Assembly (NCBI GenBank): GCA_911728455.2
Contig: OU452228.1
Coordinates: 15,452,104 to 15,516,103 of the forward strand
Reading direction: 5' to 3'
Length of the DNA stretch: 64,000 bases
Source of the DNA: Marthasterias glacialis
Lineage: Eukaryota > Echinodermata > Asteroidea > Forcipulatida > Asteriidae
The notes under the pieces are model-generated. The model made no database searches and was not told the origin of the DNA. It saw only the letters and a list, made by a program, of their open reading frames with translations. The position numbers were made by a program, and so were the translations under genes. Of the stretch, positions 37,801-45,415 are shown one piece after another; the first letter of the stretch is position 1; each line of letters begins with the position of its first letter.

Positions 37801-38204
37801 TGATCAAAATAAGAAACAGTCAAGCTTGCATATTTTCAGCTGATTTCCTCTTCATTACAATTCTGACAGGAAACACAATAAAGGGGACCACTTTGCATCC
37901 GTCACCATGGCAGTTTTTCAAATGGTTGTAATTTTTGTTCAAGTTCCTGAAACCACCCAAACGTGTTTCAACATGTGAATGGACAGGCAGGCTTAATATA
38001 CTGGAAATAATTTGAGTTCATTTGTGTTCATGATTTTTTTAAAATAAGGATTTGAAAATGGTTTTGTTATTTTTCTTTTGTCCCTTTACCAGGAGACTTT
38101 TTGAGGATCCGCATCCCAGAGAGTGTTACGTCTGCTATCACGACAGTGCAACTCAAAACGTTATAGAACTTGCCTTTAAACTGTCCTTTGGGGCAGGACT
38201 ATGA
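19855..38204 (+). CDS. INTU: Inturned planar cell polarity protein (CPLANE complex)
   Basis: 18 coding exons: 19855-20114, 21464-22038, 24813-24898, 25615-25812, 26249-26364, 26962-27129, 27909-28071, 28378-28431, 28852-28914, 29106-29324, 30326-30375, 31199-31300, 32552-32697, 33613-33869, 34261-34361, 35270-35459, 37635-37780, 38093-38204. All have GT-AG ends and compatible phases and sum to 3006 nt (1001 aa; human INTU is about 940). Landmarks: GLEPVW at residues 88-93; a PDZ-like domain at about 214-322 ([33 protein letters not shown]); then three regions matching the longin-type domains of the family, beginning near ILYEFPM (375), [14 protein letters not shown] (548) and [10 protein letters not shown] (858). 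It ends in WVVGRLF and [10 protein letters not shown], typical of INTU. Known role: with Fuzzy it forms a Rab23 exchange factor, and with WDPCP it acts at basal bodies in ciliogenesis and planar polarity. Exons 13-14 add a Ser/Pro/Arg-rich, probably disordered stretch (about 685-819). I chose the first in-frame ATG of a basic N-terminus; the exact start is less sure than the rest. Confidence 0.95.
20754..20861. mobile_element. Short TTAA-flanked foldback element in INTU intron 1
   Basis: TTAA at 20750-20753 and 20862-20865 bound 108 bp beginning CCCTTGCCGTCCC and ending GGGAGTAAAAGGG. The terminal repeats are imperfect (CCCTTNNCGTCCC against CCCTTTTACTCCC). The TTAA target and CCCT start fit piggyBac-type non-autonomous elements. 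Confidence 0.5.
20990..21237 (-). mobile_element. tRNA-derived SINE in INTU intron 1, reverse orientation
   Basis: On the minus strand a tRNA-like head (TGGCCAAGCAGTTAACAGC, then B box GGGTTCGAGTCCC) is followed by a body with TGTGTCCTTAAGCAAGACAC, TTATTGCTTCGTCCTTCGG and a tail containing CCTGTGTGTTGAATT. The same body and head occur at 62980-63200 (minus), and the head recurs at 52585-52672 (plus). Confidence 0.75.
22040..22690. mobile_element. TTGACC/CACCTGA element interrupted by another insertion
   Basis: The outer repeat reads ATTGACCAAATTCACCTGAC at 22045-22064 and resumes at 22504 with CAGTCATCACCCTG, then a CCATTTTGAG motif and CAAATTGGCAGACCATGG. It is a diverged relative of the copies at 17.9-18.3 kb and 27.2 kb. 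Confidence 0.5.
22065..22498. mobile_element. CAGGGCTC foldback element with 5-bp target duplication
   Basis: It starts CAGGGCTCAAATTT and ends AAAATGAGCCCTG-like sequence (perfect CAGGGCTC/GAGCCCTG termini), flanked by CTGAC at 22060-22064 and 22499-22503. Removing it restores a continuous TTGACC-CACCTGACCAG element, so it is nested in an older repeat. The CAGGG terminus and 5-bp duplication would suit a hAT-type element (inference). It carries no open frame and lies in INTU intron 2. Confidence 0.75.
22735..22885. mobile_element. Degenerate CAGGCCTG-family fragment
   Basis: Contains GGGCACCAAGGCATTTTC, GGAACATTTCAATGG and ends AGTATCAGGCCTGAATT, the opposite-orientation signature of the family. 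A similar fragment lies at 46900-47035. It is in INTU intron 2. Confidence 0.5.
23490..23901. mobile_element. CAGGGCTC foldback element and adjoining partial copy
   Basis: A copy runs from CAGGGCTCGAAATTTATGC at 23577 to GCTTCAAGCCCTG at 23901. Immediately left (23490-23576) is part of a second copy (TAGGGCTTGAAAT, GGGCCAGCCTCACAACC). No clear target duplication is visible. Confidence 0.6.
23990..24385 (-). repeat. Probable SINE-like repeat with tRNA B box
   Basis: On the minus strand GGGGGTCTTGGGTTCGAATC (B-box-like) is followed by about 300 bp without coding sense. I could not identify a convincing A box or a second copy in the window. A poly-C tract lies just to its right at about 24440-24470. 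Confidence 0.35.
25265..25614 (+). repeat. Tandem decoy copies of the INTU exon-4 acceptor
   Basis: Upstream of the real acceptor (CCTTTGGCATAG then TTCAAACTGCAGCTGCAG at 25615), two copies at about 86-bp spacing read GCTTTGGTATAG-TTCAAACTGGAGCCAC (about 25429) and CCTTTGGCGTAG-TTTAATCTGGAGCCGC (about 25515). A fainter one (GGTTGAAACTGCAGCTTGC) lies near 25276. In the exon frame the copy at 25515 would give [13 protein letters not shown], resembling the genuine [13 protein letters not shown], then hit a stop. The copy at 25429 also stops after a few codons. Use of either would truncate INTU in the PDZ region. Confidence 0.75.
25822..25843. repeat. GA microsatellite just after INTU exon 4
   Basis: About nine GA units beginning roughly 10 nt inside intron 4. 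Confidence 0.85.
25905..26180. mobile_element. CAGGGCTC-family copy in INTU intron 4
   Basis: It carries the family signatures CCCACTAGACC, ACAAGACCTAAAATA, CAGGACTTGTTTGGTTGTGG and ends in TTAAGCCTTGAAC. The left end is eroded. The closest relative in the window is the copy at 60105-60397. Confidence 0.55.
26599..26920. repeat. 40-bp minisatellite, about eight units, in INTU intron 5
   Basis: Units of 40 nt (one of 37) run in register, each containing ACATTCTGCAT-CTCTGCAG and a variable TTCCCATTGGGTTACC or GGAATGCC end. Every unit carries the palindrome CTGCAG or a one-base variant. The array is directly repeated with no spacer-repeat alternation, so it is a minisatellite rather than a CRISPR array. 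Confidence 0.9.
27168..27366. mobile_element. TTGACC/CACCTGA foldback element in INTU intron 6
   Basis: The left end reads CTATTGACCCC and the right end CAGGTGAATTGGGTCAATAG. Inside, CCATTTTGGAAGTCAAC is mirrored by GTTGACTTCCAAAATG, giving a second inverted repeat. Further copies lie at 34625-34826, 42790-42968 and 43440-43595. Confidence 0.7.
27600..27830. mobile_element. Fragment of the GGCAGCAGACTTAC foldback family
   Basis: AAGTGGCAGCAGACTTACTA followed by GTGAAAATCGTGCATGCTCA matches the left part of the element at 41084-41352 (GGCAGCAGACTTACCAGG then GTATGAGCATGC). Poly-C at about 27866-27878 lies to the right. Confidence 0.45.
28500..28808 (+). mobile_element. tRNA-derived SINE in INTU intron 8
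   Basis: The head has GCGTAAAGTGCTCGCCTCTC and the B box CCCTGGTTTGATTCCTGGC. The body includes GGTTCTCTCTTGCGCCACGA, GGTTTTTCTCCCTCCG and a tail CCAGTAAGGATGATTAGCC. A reverse fragment of the same tail occurs at 34545-34600. Confidence 0.7.
29813..30050. mobile_element. CTAGTCCT foldback element with an internal insertion
   Basis: The ends are GTGGATTTCACAAAGCGCTA and TTTTGTAAAATCCAGCCC, matching the uninterrupted relative at 38430-38560. At about 29890-30015 it is interrupted by GTAAAGCGCTTTGTGATTT-(ATT)n sequence, which looks like a SINE 3' tail. It is in INTU intron 10. Confidence 0.65.
31311..31652. mobile_element. CAGTCGATTTCACC foldback element, interrupted
   Basis: It starts CAGTCGATTTCACCAAACTC and ends GTCAAATCGACTG. 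It begins only 10 nt after the end of INTU exon 12 (31300), right beside the 5' splice site GTTAGT. It is split by the CAGGCC-type insertion described next. Confidence 0.75.
31343..31520. mobile_element. CAGGCCTG-family element nested in another MITE
   Basis: Begins CAGGCCTTGATC and ends ATCGAGGCCTG, with ACTTA on both sides (31337-31341 and 31521-31525). Without it, the host element reads like its neighbour at 31655 (CCTAACTTAGGA), so the order of insertion is clear. Confidence 0.75.
31655..31812. mobile_element. CAGTCGATTTTCACC foldback element, uninterrupted
   Basis: Second, adjacent copy in the same orientation, with CAGTCGATTTTCACCAAACT and TTCGTCAAATCGACTG ends and the internal TAGTGATTTGTATTGTGACA. 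It supplies the empty-site comparison for the nested copy to its left. Confidence 0.8.
32725..33465. repeat. CAGGGCTC-family pieces in INTU intron 13
   Basis: Family sequence appears at 32735-32830 (CACTGGCCAGAGTCCTGTCA, CACACAAGTCCTGCAG) and at 33395-33465 (GCCACAAGACC, TTTAAATTTAAGCCCTGC). The 560 bp between them does not belong to the known consensus, so this may be one copy with a later insertion. Confidence 0.4.
33928..34200 (+). mobile_element. tRNA-derived SINE in INTU intron 14
   Basis: The head has the A-box-like GGCGTAGTGGTATC and the B box CTAGTTCGAATCCAGCC at normal spacing. It is followed by TTTGTGGATTGGGTTTTCAG and GAGAATCCTTGGCTTCAC and an A-rich end. Confidence 0.75.
34625..34826. 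mobile_element. TTGACC/CACCTGA foldback element in INTU intron 15
   Basis: The right end CAGGTGAATTGGGTCAATAG is the same as at 27.3 kb. The inner pair ATTTTGGTAGTCAACGG / TTGACTACTAAAGTGG forms an inverted repeat. Confidence 0.65.
35511..35650 (-). mobile_element. tRNA-like sequence enclosed by inverted repeats, copy 1
   Basis: The minus strand carries an A-box-like TAGCACAGTTGGTAGAGC and a B box GGTCGCAGGTTCAAACCCC, 64 nt overall (35600-35537). It is enclosed by arms GTGAACAAAGAAAAATTGAC (left, plus strand) and CAAACAAAGATATTGAC (right, read on minus). The cloverleaf is poor in the anticodon stem, so this is unlikely to be a working tRNA. It sits 52 nt after INTU exon 16. The same arrangement recurs at 51851-51999. 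Confidence 0.7.
35775..36167. mobile_element. TTAA-flanked foldback MITE in INTU intron 16
   Basis: TTAA at 35771-35774 and 36168-36171 bound 393 bp with ends AGGCATTGCATACGTTTGG and (opposite strand) AGGCAAAGTATACCTTTGG. Near the middle TGAGAAGCGTTA is followed by its complement TAACGCTTCTCA at 35944-35973. The TTAA target indicates piggyBac or Kolobok type. A left end of similar kind (TTAAAGGTAGTACACCAAC) occurs at about 52325. Confidence 0.8.
36406..36830. repeat. Three-copy tandem duplication, about 135-150 bp each
   Basis: Copies 1 (36406-36540) and 2 (36541-36689) are nearly identical over ATAAAGCCATGCAAAAATTC through GGAAGTATTGTACTTTTGGT. Copy 3 (36690-36830) is clearly diverged. Copy 2 also has an extra ATTGAAACTTCTGG-like stretch. 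This implies one old and one recent duplication in INTU intron 16. Confidence 0.85.
37060..37500 (+). mobile_element. CAGGCCTG-family fragment followed by SINE pieces
   Basis: GTGCCCTTTGCAAAG to GTTCAAGGCCTG (37069-37170) belongs to the CAGGCCTG family. GTGGGTTCGAATCCTGGTC (about 37181) is a tRNA B box followed by TTGAGCAAGACACTGAGG, typical of the SINE body, and an ATT-rich tail near 37450-37500. Confidence 0.5.
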
Positions 38205-38429
38205 CCTGTGCTTGCATCATCCCCTTCTACTAGCCAAGCCCGTAGGAGCCATCAATATTAGTTCCTGCAACAGCAAATCACAACAGTGTATTCCGTGTTG
38301 ATGGTGCTTGACGTCTCTACAGTCGGTCTTCCTCTCTGTTCACACTAGTCATGCTGCGTATATATCCTGGTGGTCATTGACTGGTCACTTCTACAGAATG
38401 GTCCTGTCCAACAACCTCAGGAGGACCAG

Positions 38430-38560
38430 CAGTGAGTTTCACAAAGTGCTAGGACGAGTCTTATCTTGAGTTAGAACGAGTAACTAGTCCTAACTTATAT
38501 GACTTGTCATAAGTTGGGACTAGTCCTAAGTCAGGACTAGTTTTGTGAAATCCACCCCAG
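38430..38560. mobile_element. CTAGTCCT foldback element
   Basis: Ends TGAGTTTCACAAAGTGCTAG and TTTTGTGAAATCCACCCC. The interior is full of GACTAGTCC motifs arranged in opposite orientations. It is probably in the INTU 3' UTR and is the uninterrupted relative of 29813-30050. Confidence 0.75.
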
Positions 38561-38689
38561 CTCAGAGTAGTCTTCTACATCAATGACGAAGCTTGAATTC
38601 TCAATACTTATTCTGCTGTGTGCACATAGTGGTCCTGTATCGGTCACACTTTGTACATAGTGTTCTGTGACGGGTCAATATCCTCTCTT

Positions 38690-38830
38690 ATTGCCCAATA
38701 GAGGGTATGCACAGCCAATTTTCCAACAGTAAACTTACGGCCGTTTTGACCTCATTGAAGGCGCTGTTGTACATACCTCTATGGGACTCATGACGCCAGA
38801 CGCATAAGATCTATTTGGAGGAATCTACAT
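38690..38830. repeat. CCTCTATTG/GCGCTGTTGTACAT repeat, copy 1
   Basis: Shares AATAGAGGGTATGCACAGCC, GTTTTGACCTCATTGA and GGCGCTGTTGTACAT with an inverted copy at 49700-49792 next to NUP54 exon 10. Confidence 0.6.
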
Positions 38831-39396
38831 CACATATTGCACGATTGCTCTGCGCTTCAGAGCGCCTCTTTTGGTCTTTATTTACACTCTGAGTCCCTCG
38901 ACTGCGCGCTTTACCAAAAAGTTAGTTTTTGCGTCACCACACTCGGCCCCAATTCGGAGCAGACGTCATCACCCACGATTCCCTAAACTTTGTACTTGTC
39001 TGTTCTCAGCACACAGAGGTCAGCCATTGACTATTGTGTGAGTTTGTGACTGACTATGTGGGTAAAGTGAAATCTTCTTCGCCTTACTGCCAAGTTTGGA
39101 GTATTCTACGGTCGTCCGATCTGGTTCCAATTTATGAAGCTGACAAGTTCACCTAGGAGTAAATGTCGTACTTAAAAGAGACACATGTCATACCAGGTTT
39201 AAAAAGTCATAAAATGTACAATGTACATTTCTTGTGACTGGTTCTATGCTGAATGCTTTTTAAATCAACTTGTTCTCGGTGCCACTTAACTCTGTCACTA
39301 CTGAATTAAATATGTTGATGTGATGGATTTTTTTCTAAATTGTAGTGAGGTGGAGCTGCTGGCAGTGGCTTTCCGGCGCATGCGGTAATTTACCTA

Positions 39397-39721
39397 GAGC
39401 AAGTTTGATCATGGACCAACGGTAAACTAGTGGTTAGTTGGTGACGTACGTAGTGCATGCGCACGGAAGTTGAAGTGGGAATGACTCTAGTCATGTCACG
39501 TCAACATGACCATGAACGAAATCAACGTTATCACTTTTCTGATAACTGGTCCCCTCTGCACTGTGCTTATGCAAAGGCTATTGGGAACCAGCGATGTGAC
39601 CAACCTCGATAGGCTGGTCATGAATAGTCGACTAGACTAGTCCAGCCATCGTTGACTAGCGTGAATTCGATCAGAGTTTGTCGAACTATGGTTAACTATG
39701 GTTCTTGATTGAACTTGTTTC
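39397..39721. mobile_element. TA-flanked MITE with long terminal repeats, copy 1
   Basis: 325 bp between TA dinucleotides (39395-39396, 39722-39723). Ends GAGCAAGTTTGATCATGGAC and TTGATTGAACTTGTTTC, matching copy 2 at 47993-48318 throughout. No transposase frame. TA flanks fit a Tc1/mariner-type target. Confidence 0.8.
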
Positions 39722-41083
39722 TAGCCGCTGTGAGGGGCGTGCAGTAGTGAAAAAGTTAAAGTAAAGACACATTCACGGCTATGCACTAAAAAAAAGCATC
39801 TGATGTCAAAACTCTTCTCACAAAAATCTTAATTAAATAAGTTTAGTGCACGCTAACCAGTAATATGCTGATTGCCCTTTATAGTGTGAAGTCCGTCTCT
39901 TTGGAAAACCTTGGATTAATTTTTATATTAAGTGCAAGCTCTTTTTTATTAGTGACAAGATATTCTTGATTGGTGACCTTAGTTTTGTATTAGTCGCCGG
40001 TAACATTGACTAGCTTGGAGGGACTGGGCAAGTTTATGAATCTGGTCCAAAAGTTTTGATGCAGATGTTTGTTTGATACAGGTATCTGTACTCCAGTAAT
40101 TCGTGTTGCACTTTCGGCAACTATGTAATAACATAACTAACATTGCCAATTAAGACTAGTAACAATAATGCATAAAAACCAGCGATATGCTACATGCTAT
40201 GAAAGCAAACCTTCATAGTGCCATTTTAATAAAAGGTGGTCTGTAGAATATTTATATTTTTTTTGCCCTCAGTAATGACATTCAGCAAACGCTTTTCGTA
40301 CTCTTAAACAAGTAAAATGTGCATGCTAACCAGCAATTGTTACTGTTGTTAAAAAAATGGTTTGGACCAAGTCCGTTGTTACCTATTTGTATTCCTTGAA
40401 AGCTCTTCCCAAACACGTTTTAGCTAGTGATATATCTTCATCGCCCTGATAGCCAACCACTGGGTCTCTTTGCTTTCCAAAACAAATTCCTCTGTTACTA
40501 TTAACACTTCCAAAGTTCCTCACTGAAATACAGTATCGTTGGTGGTCCAGTAATGCATCTTCCAATTCGTGTTTCCTCATGTAGTAATTGTTTCCTACCC
40601 CCCCCCCCCTCTCAATTTTGTCTGTTTTGTGTTCTGGGAATCACAGGAATTCTTTAATGGATTTTCGGGGTGGGGTTACAGGAACATTGGGGGGGCACTC
40701 TGCAACATATTGGGCGTGGTATACATTTTAAAGTCTCTCGCCAAAGGCCCACAAAGAGTGAAGTGGCTTATAAAGTGGAGCCTATTATAAGCCAGAAGCC
40801 AAAGTCAAATAAGAGCTTTGTCTGCGGCTTAGATTCCTTTATCTGAGGAAGTGAGCTTTGTCATTTAAAATCGGATATGGAGCAAGGCCTTCAAGCTATA
40901 TTTTTACACTTTTTTTGTGTGAGTTGGTTCAGACGTTTAATTTCCAAAAAATATTGTCACATTCCAAATGATGTGTTTCCTTCCATTGTTAGTGTCGGCC
41001 AGTACAGGCGGTACGTCCAAAAATATGGTATTTATGAATGGTGTTCTACTTAGTAAAATAAAGTTTTTCATTCTGTCACATAG

Positions 41084-41352
41084 CATGGGAGACTTTGGAA
41101 CACTAGGTGGCAGCAGACTTACCAGGTAAATTGTCATTGTTCACGTAGGTATGAGCATGCGCACATTTCCAAAAACAATGGATTGACCATGGCCCAGTTT
41201 CATGGTGCTGCTTACCAAAGAACGGTACCCTGTAACATGCATATTTCCTTGGGCCGCAGCAGAGCGTAAGCGCAGAATTCCACGTTAAGCAGAGCCATGA
41301 AATTGGGCCCTGGTAAGTCTGCTGCCACCTAGTGTCCTCAAAAGTCTCCCAT
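41084..41352. mobile_element. Two nested inverted repeats
   Basis: The outer arms (41084-41127 and 41309-41352) contain CACTAGGTGGCAGCAGACTT and its complement. The inner arms (41191-41214 and 41286-41309) are GGCCCAGTTTCATGGTGCTG and its imperfect complement CAGAGCCATGAAATTGGGCC. The inner element belongs to the GGGCCCAATTTCAT family; the outer one also has a fragment at 27.7 kb. Confidence 0.8.
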
Positions 41353-41450
41353 TGCTTATGAAGTACAAAATAACATTGCAAATTGCTCTGCAAAAAATAT
41401 TGACAGAGTTAAGTTGTGAAAAATTAAGTTTAAAGGCTGAAATTCATATT

Positions 41451-41756
41451 GACCCTCCTGTTGCTAGCATTTTCCAGCGAAGTGACAGACCATTTGAAAC
41501 CGATCAACTGCATGGGTTGTGAATGGTGGCACTACTGTGCACAGAACTAACTGTGTAAATGTATGTACTGTGTAGATGCATTTACCGCATGATATCATAT
41601 TGCAGGCTCGATTGTTTTATGTATCATTCAAAACCACTTTGGATGATATTGAATGGTCAGACAGGAGGAGGGTTGACTGTGAACTGTATAGATACATTCA
41701 CCACATGATGTCGTAATGCAGACATGATATCAGAATGGTCAGACAGTAGGAGGGTT
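41451..41756. mobile_element. CCCTCCTACT foldback element
   Basis: Begins GACCCTCCTGTTGC and ends CAGACAGTAGGAGGGTTTAA, with an extra internal CAGACAGGAGGAGGGTTGAC. It is the same family as 51040-51234 and 54000-54638, and its TTAA flanks are eroded. Confidence 0.65.
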
Positions 41757-42039
41757 TAAAACCATAGCACCATAGATGTCAGAGGTCAAATCAAATTTGA
41801 TAGATAGATGCTACACACAGTCTTCCAAAGTTTGCAATGCACACGTCGAAAGTTTTAGAAATAAGTTGCGGCGGTTCTTTGCTTGCACTTTTAATGCAGA
41901 GCTGTTAAATTGTACAAATGTCATTTCCACAGTTTTCCTAATGCAATTTCTTTGCATCATTGCTGAAAAAGTAACAAGTAGCAACAGATCAAATTTCTCT
42001 ATAGTTTATTTGGATTTCCCATCTTGTTGGCGATTTGTA

Positions 42040-42520
42040 CGTTATTAGCACATTTTCAGAATTAGAGGCCAGGAGCCAATTTCCGAAAACATGTAAGCAG
42101 ACAATTTTTGCTTACGGAACAGTCGTTTCATTTTTAATATTCACTGCTTACCATAAGCACCCACGCTTACGCACTGGCATTTCTTGTAAGCAGATGAGTG
42201 ACGCAATAATGCAAACCTATTGTGTGAATGCGCAAACGCACTTTCAAATCGTCACAATCATTTCTGAAGTACACTTTTCCTTGGGCACATTTTTCTTCTA
42301 AAGTAAGCACAAAATTGTGGTTATCGGTGGACCACTCTTTGGGCCCGGTTTCATAGAAACAATCAAAACAATTCTGCTTACCAGAAATAGGTTACCAGCC
42401 AAAACACCTTGTCATGTGTACTGTTTGTGACTGGTTTTCCTTCTTAAAAATCTTGTAGCAGAACTTTGTTAAGCATTTTCTCTTCTGCTTAAGCAGCCAC
42501 TTGGTTTTTAGGGGTCCCGG
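42040..42520. repeat. Degenerate GGGCCC-type foldback sequence
   Basis: GGGCCCGGTTTCATAGAAAC at about 42341, CTGCTTACCAGAAAT and GCTTAAGCAGCCACTTGG near 42485 resemble the element at 44989. CTGCTTACCATAAGCAC repeats lie left of it. The boundaries are unclear. Confidence 0.4.
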
Positions 42521-42789
42521 GGCAGTGGATAATGAATGATGTTAACAAAGATCTCTGTGTCTTTTTTTGAAATTGTTGGTTCTGTTAATGCAGTGTAGAA
42601 ATCACTGTTGAAAAATACAAATTCAATATTGAGCTTTCGCCAATGTCACACCCAGCTGCTGCTGCCAAGTTCACACATTCTTTTTAACACCGAGTTGTGG
42701 GGACTCCCTATTGTTGTTCTATTATTCCCTTTTCTATTGAATTACCTTGTGGGGACAGGGTTTGACAAAGAAAAACGTTGTGGGGACCT

Positions 42790-42968
42790 TTGTTCCATTG
42801 TATAAATGTCCCCATAACGGTGTGTGTGCCTACCCACCATTGTTAGAGTCAACTCTTAAAATGTGTAAATACTGCATTACCTGAAATTTGCACTACACTG
42901 TATAACTTATGGGGACGACGCAACCAAGATTATTGTAATGTTGAGGTCAAGTGAATTGGGCCAATAGG
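42790..42968. mobile_element. TTGACC/CACCTGA family copy
   Basis: Shares ACCTGAAATTTGCACTACAC, GCAACCAAGATTATTGTAAT and AAGTGAATTGGGCCAATAGG with the copy at 27.2 kb. Confidence 0.55.
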
Positions 42969-43439
42969 TGGGGTGTTCTAAATTTCCTCTACCTTTGAAA
43001 TGTTTGGAAATTAGGACAACCCCTTTTTTATTACAATTCAACATAATGTAAGAAAATGTTAATATCTTTAGTCATCATGAAAAGAGGCATGGGTATATGT
43101 ACTGACTTAAAAATGTGATTTATTATAATTTATGCAAATTTATTTAATATTATGCAATATTTTGTTTGTTTGGGAAGGGATTGTGATTGTACCTCGGTTT
43201 GTAGCCTGTATTAGTTTCATTTTGTTGATATTTAAGTTTTAACGTTATTTTAAATCGAAGGGTGTAATCTCTTTGGTACACAATTGTGATTTGAATTGTA
43301 TTCCATGGTCATGGTGCAGCACTGGTTTAGGGAAAGTGCATCAATTTAACTGTTTGGTTTTCAGAAACATATGTACTCATTCCTTGAGTGAAAAGTAGTT
43401 TATATATTTCAACGAACATGCACCAATGTCACAGTGGCC

Positions 43440-43595
43440 TATTGCTACCACGCTCACCCTTGTGGGAGTAAACTCGTGAACGTGTTGCATAAAATGCGCA
43501 CTTCACTGTATAACGCACTGGGGCATTGACTTCCAAAATGGTGCAACCAAGGCGGGTATTGGGATGATGACATCAGATTAATTAGATCAATAGTT
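43440..43595. mobile_element. TTGACC/CACCTGA family copy
   Basis: Contains CATTGACTTCCAAAATGG, GCAACCAAGG and CATCAGATTAATTAGATCAA, a decayed right end of the family. Confidence 0.5.
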
Positions 43596-43694
43596 TTGTT
43601 TGGAAGATCAATACAAGCAAATAATTCTACATGTATTTTAAAAGGATCAATGCTGCGGCCACGCACAGATCACTGGCAGTGAAAATAGTGGTGA

Positions 43695-44462
43695 GAAGTC
43701 TCCGTTTTTTCCTATTTTTCTTATCTACTCCGAGGATGTAGAGAAATAGCAGGACAAGTTCTTATCTGAACTAGGTAGTCTCCTAATTTTACCAATCTAC
43801 TCCGCGGCAGTAGAAAAATAGCAGGACAAGTTCTTATCTGATCTTGGTAGTCTCTCAATTCCCAAATCAACTCGCGGCAGAAGATAAATAACAGGACAAG
43901 TTTTTCTCTGAACTAGGTAGTCTCTTGATTCCCAATCTACTCCACAGCAGTAGATAAATAGCAGGACAAGTTTTTATCTGAACTAGGTCGTCTAAAGATT
44001 CCCAATCTACTCCATTGCAGTAAATAAATAGGACAAGTTTTTATCTGAACTAGGTAGTTTTCAATTCCCAGTCTACTCTGTGACAGTAGATAAATAGCAG
44101 GACAAGTTTTTGTGTGAACTTGGTAGTCTCTTGATTCCCAATCTACTCTGCAGCAGTAGAAAAACAGCAGGACAAGTTTTTATCTGAACTTGGTAGTCTC
44201 TTGATTCCCTATCTACTCTGCGGCAGTAGAAAAACAGCAGGACAAGTTTTTATCTGAACTAGGTCGTCTAAAGATTCCCAATCTACTCCGCGGCAGTAGA
44301 TAAATAGCAGGACAAGTATTTATCTGAACTTGGTAGTCTTTTGGTTCCCAATCTACTTTGCGGCAGTAAATAAATAGGACAAGTTTTCATCTGAACTAGG
44401 TAGGCTCTCAATTCCTAATCTACTCTGCAGCAGTAGAAAAATAACATTACAAGTTCTTATAA
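43695..44462. repeat. 70-bp minisatellite, about 11 units
   Basis: Units of about 68-73 nt contain ATCTACTC-GCGGCAGTAG, AAATAGCAGGACAAG, TTTTTATCTGAACT and GGTAGTCTCTTGATTCCC. Each has a short inverted repeat (CTACT / AGTAG) in its centre. Two subtypes occur (TAGTCTCTTGATT and CGTCTAAAGATT), suggesting multi-unit duplication. No spacer diversity is seen, so this is not a CRISPR array. Confidence 0.9.
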
Positions 44463-44988
44463 GTACAGTACTACAGTCTACACAGCAAAGTAGATATAAT
44501 CACTTGGTGTTACTGCGAGCCAAGTATTTAATATACAATCATAGATCAACCTTGTTTTAGAATGACAGCCAGCAAACCTTTTTGAGCATCAGGTTCTGAT
44601 GCTAAGATACCTTGTGGTGTTGGGTAGCGATAGATTAAATGAGGCTTGAATATATCCCTAAAGGTTAGAGTTTGAGACATTTTCTGAAATTAATCAGTGA
44701 CAAAAACTATTTTTTCATACCTAACTATTTTCACTTAGTTTATGTATCAATTGTATTCCATTTTGTTTGTATACAATCTTTTATATAGTTGAATTTGATC
44801 ACTTTGAAGTTTCAGATTCTTCAAAATCAGTGTTCCTCCAGGCTTGTGAACTTGGATCCAAGGCTGGTAGGATAAGGAAAAGCAACCTGCTCACAGAACA
44901 AAAAATTACACAGCACCAAATCTTGGGGGCTGGTGGGGGCGCTTTATGAATTTCCCCATCTCCACATCTAAAATGTTAACAGCCTGAA

Positions 44989-45189
44989 GGGCCCAATTTC
45001 ATAGAGCTGCTTAAGCAGAAAATATTGCTTAAACATGTTCTGCTAAGCAAAATTAAGCAGGAAGCCAGGCAAAGATGATACATGTGGAATGGCATTTTGG
45101 CCGGTAACCTTATTCTGCTAAGCAACATTTTGTTGTACATAGCTACTTTTTGTGCTGAAGCAGCTCAATCAAAATAAAAAATTGGGCCC
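44989..45189. mobile_element. GGGCCCAATTTCAT foldback MITE
   Basis: Bounded by GGGCCCAATTTCATAGAGC and AAAATTGGGCCC, with GCTGCTTAAGCAGAAA and TGCTGAAGCAGCTCAA forming the next part of the arms. About 201 bp, no coding content. Confidence 0.8.
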
Positions 45190-45230
45190 AGAGTGGTCGT
45201 CTTGGTCCATATTTCAAAGCCATACTTCAT

Positions 45231-45415
45231 TTGGTGCTTGGTATGTGGCAGGGTGTACCCCCTCCTCTTGTGTCTTCATTGTGTTCTTGAAATCTCTGGA
45301 ATTCTTTTGAGGACTTTTGAGGGGGTGGTGCTTCTGTACAAGAGGGAAAGAGTGCGTCAGAGAATGGGAACATTTTGGGGCCTCCCTCTGCCACATATCG
45401 GGCACAATATCCCTT
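45231..45415. mobile_element. GGTATGTGGCAGGG foldback MITE, copy 1
   Basis: Ends TGCTTGGTATGTGGCAGGG and CTCTGCCACATATCGGGCA, with interior CCCCCTCCT, TTCATTGTGTTCTTGAAATC and GTGCTTCTGTACAAGAGG shared with the copy at 46568. A short open frame spans it but differs between copies. Confidence 0.75.

Larger units (their letters stand above)
38205..40250 (+). other. Probable INTU 3' UTR and downstream flank
   Basis: No coding frame follows the INTU stop. ATTAAA occurs at 39305 and 39832, and AATAAA at 40228-40233 followed by a T-rich stretch (40250-40262). Any of these could be the polyadenylation signal. If the last is used, the UTR contains the foldback elements at 38430 and 39397. The real end cannot be told without transcripts. 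Confidence 0.3.

Noticed and set aside
43695-44462. CRISPR-like array
   Set aside because: Units are contiguous, variable repeats without unique spacers, in a eukaryotic intergenic region; a minisatellite explains everything.
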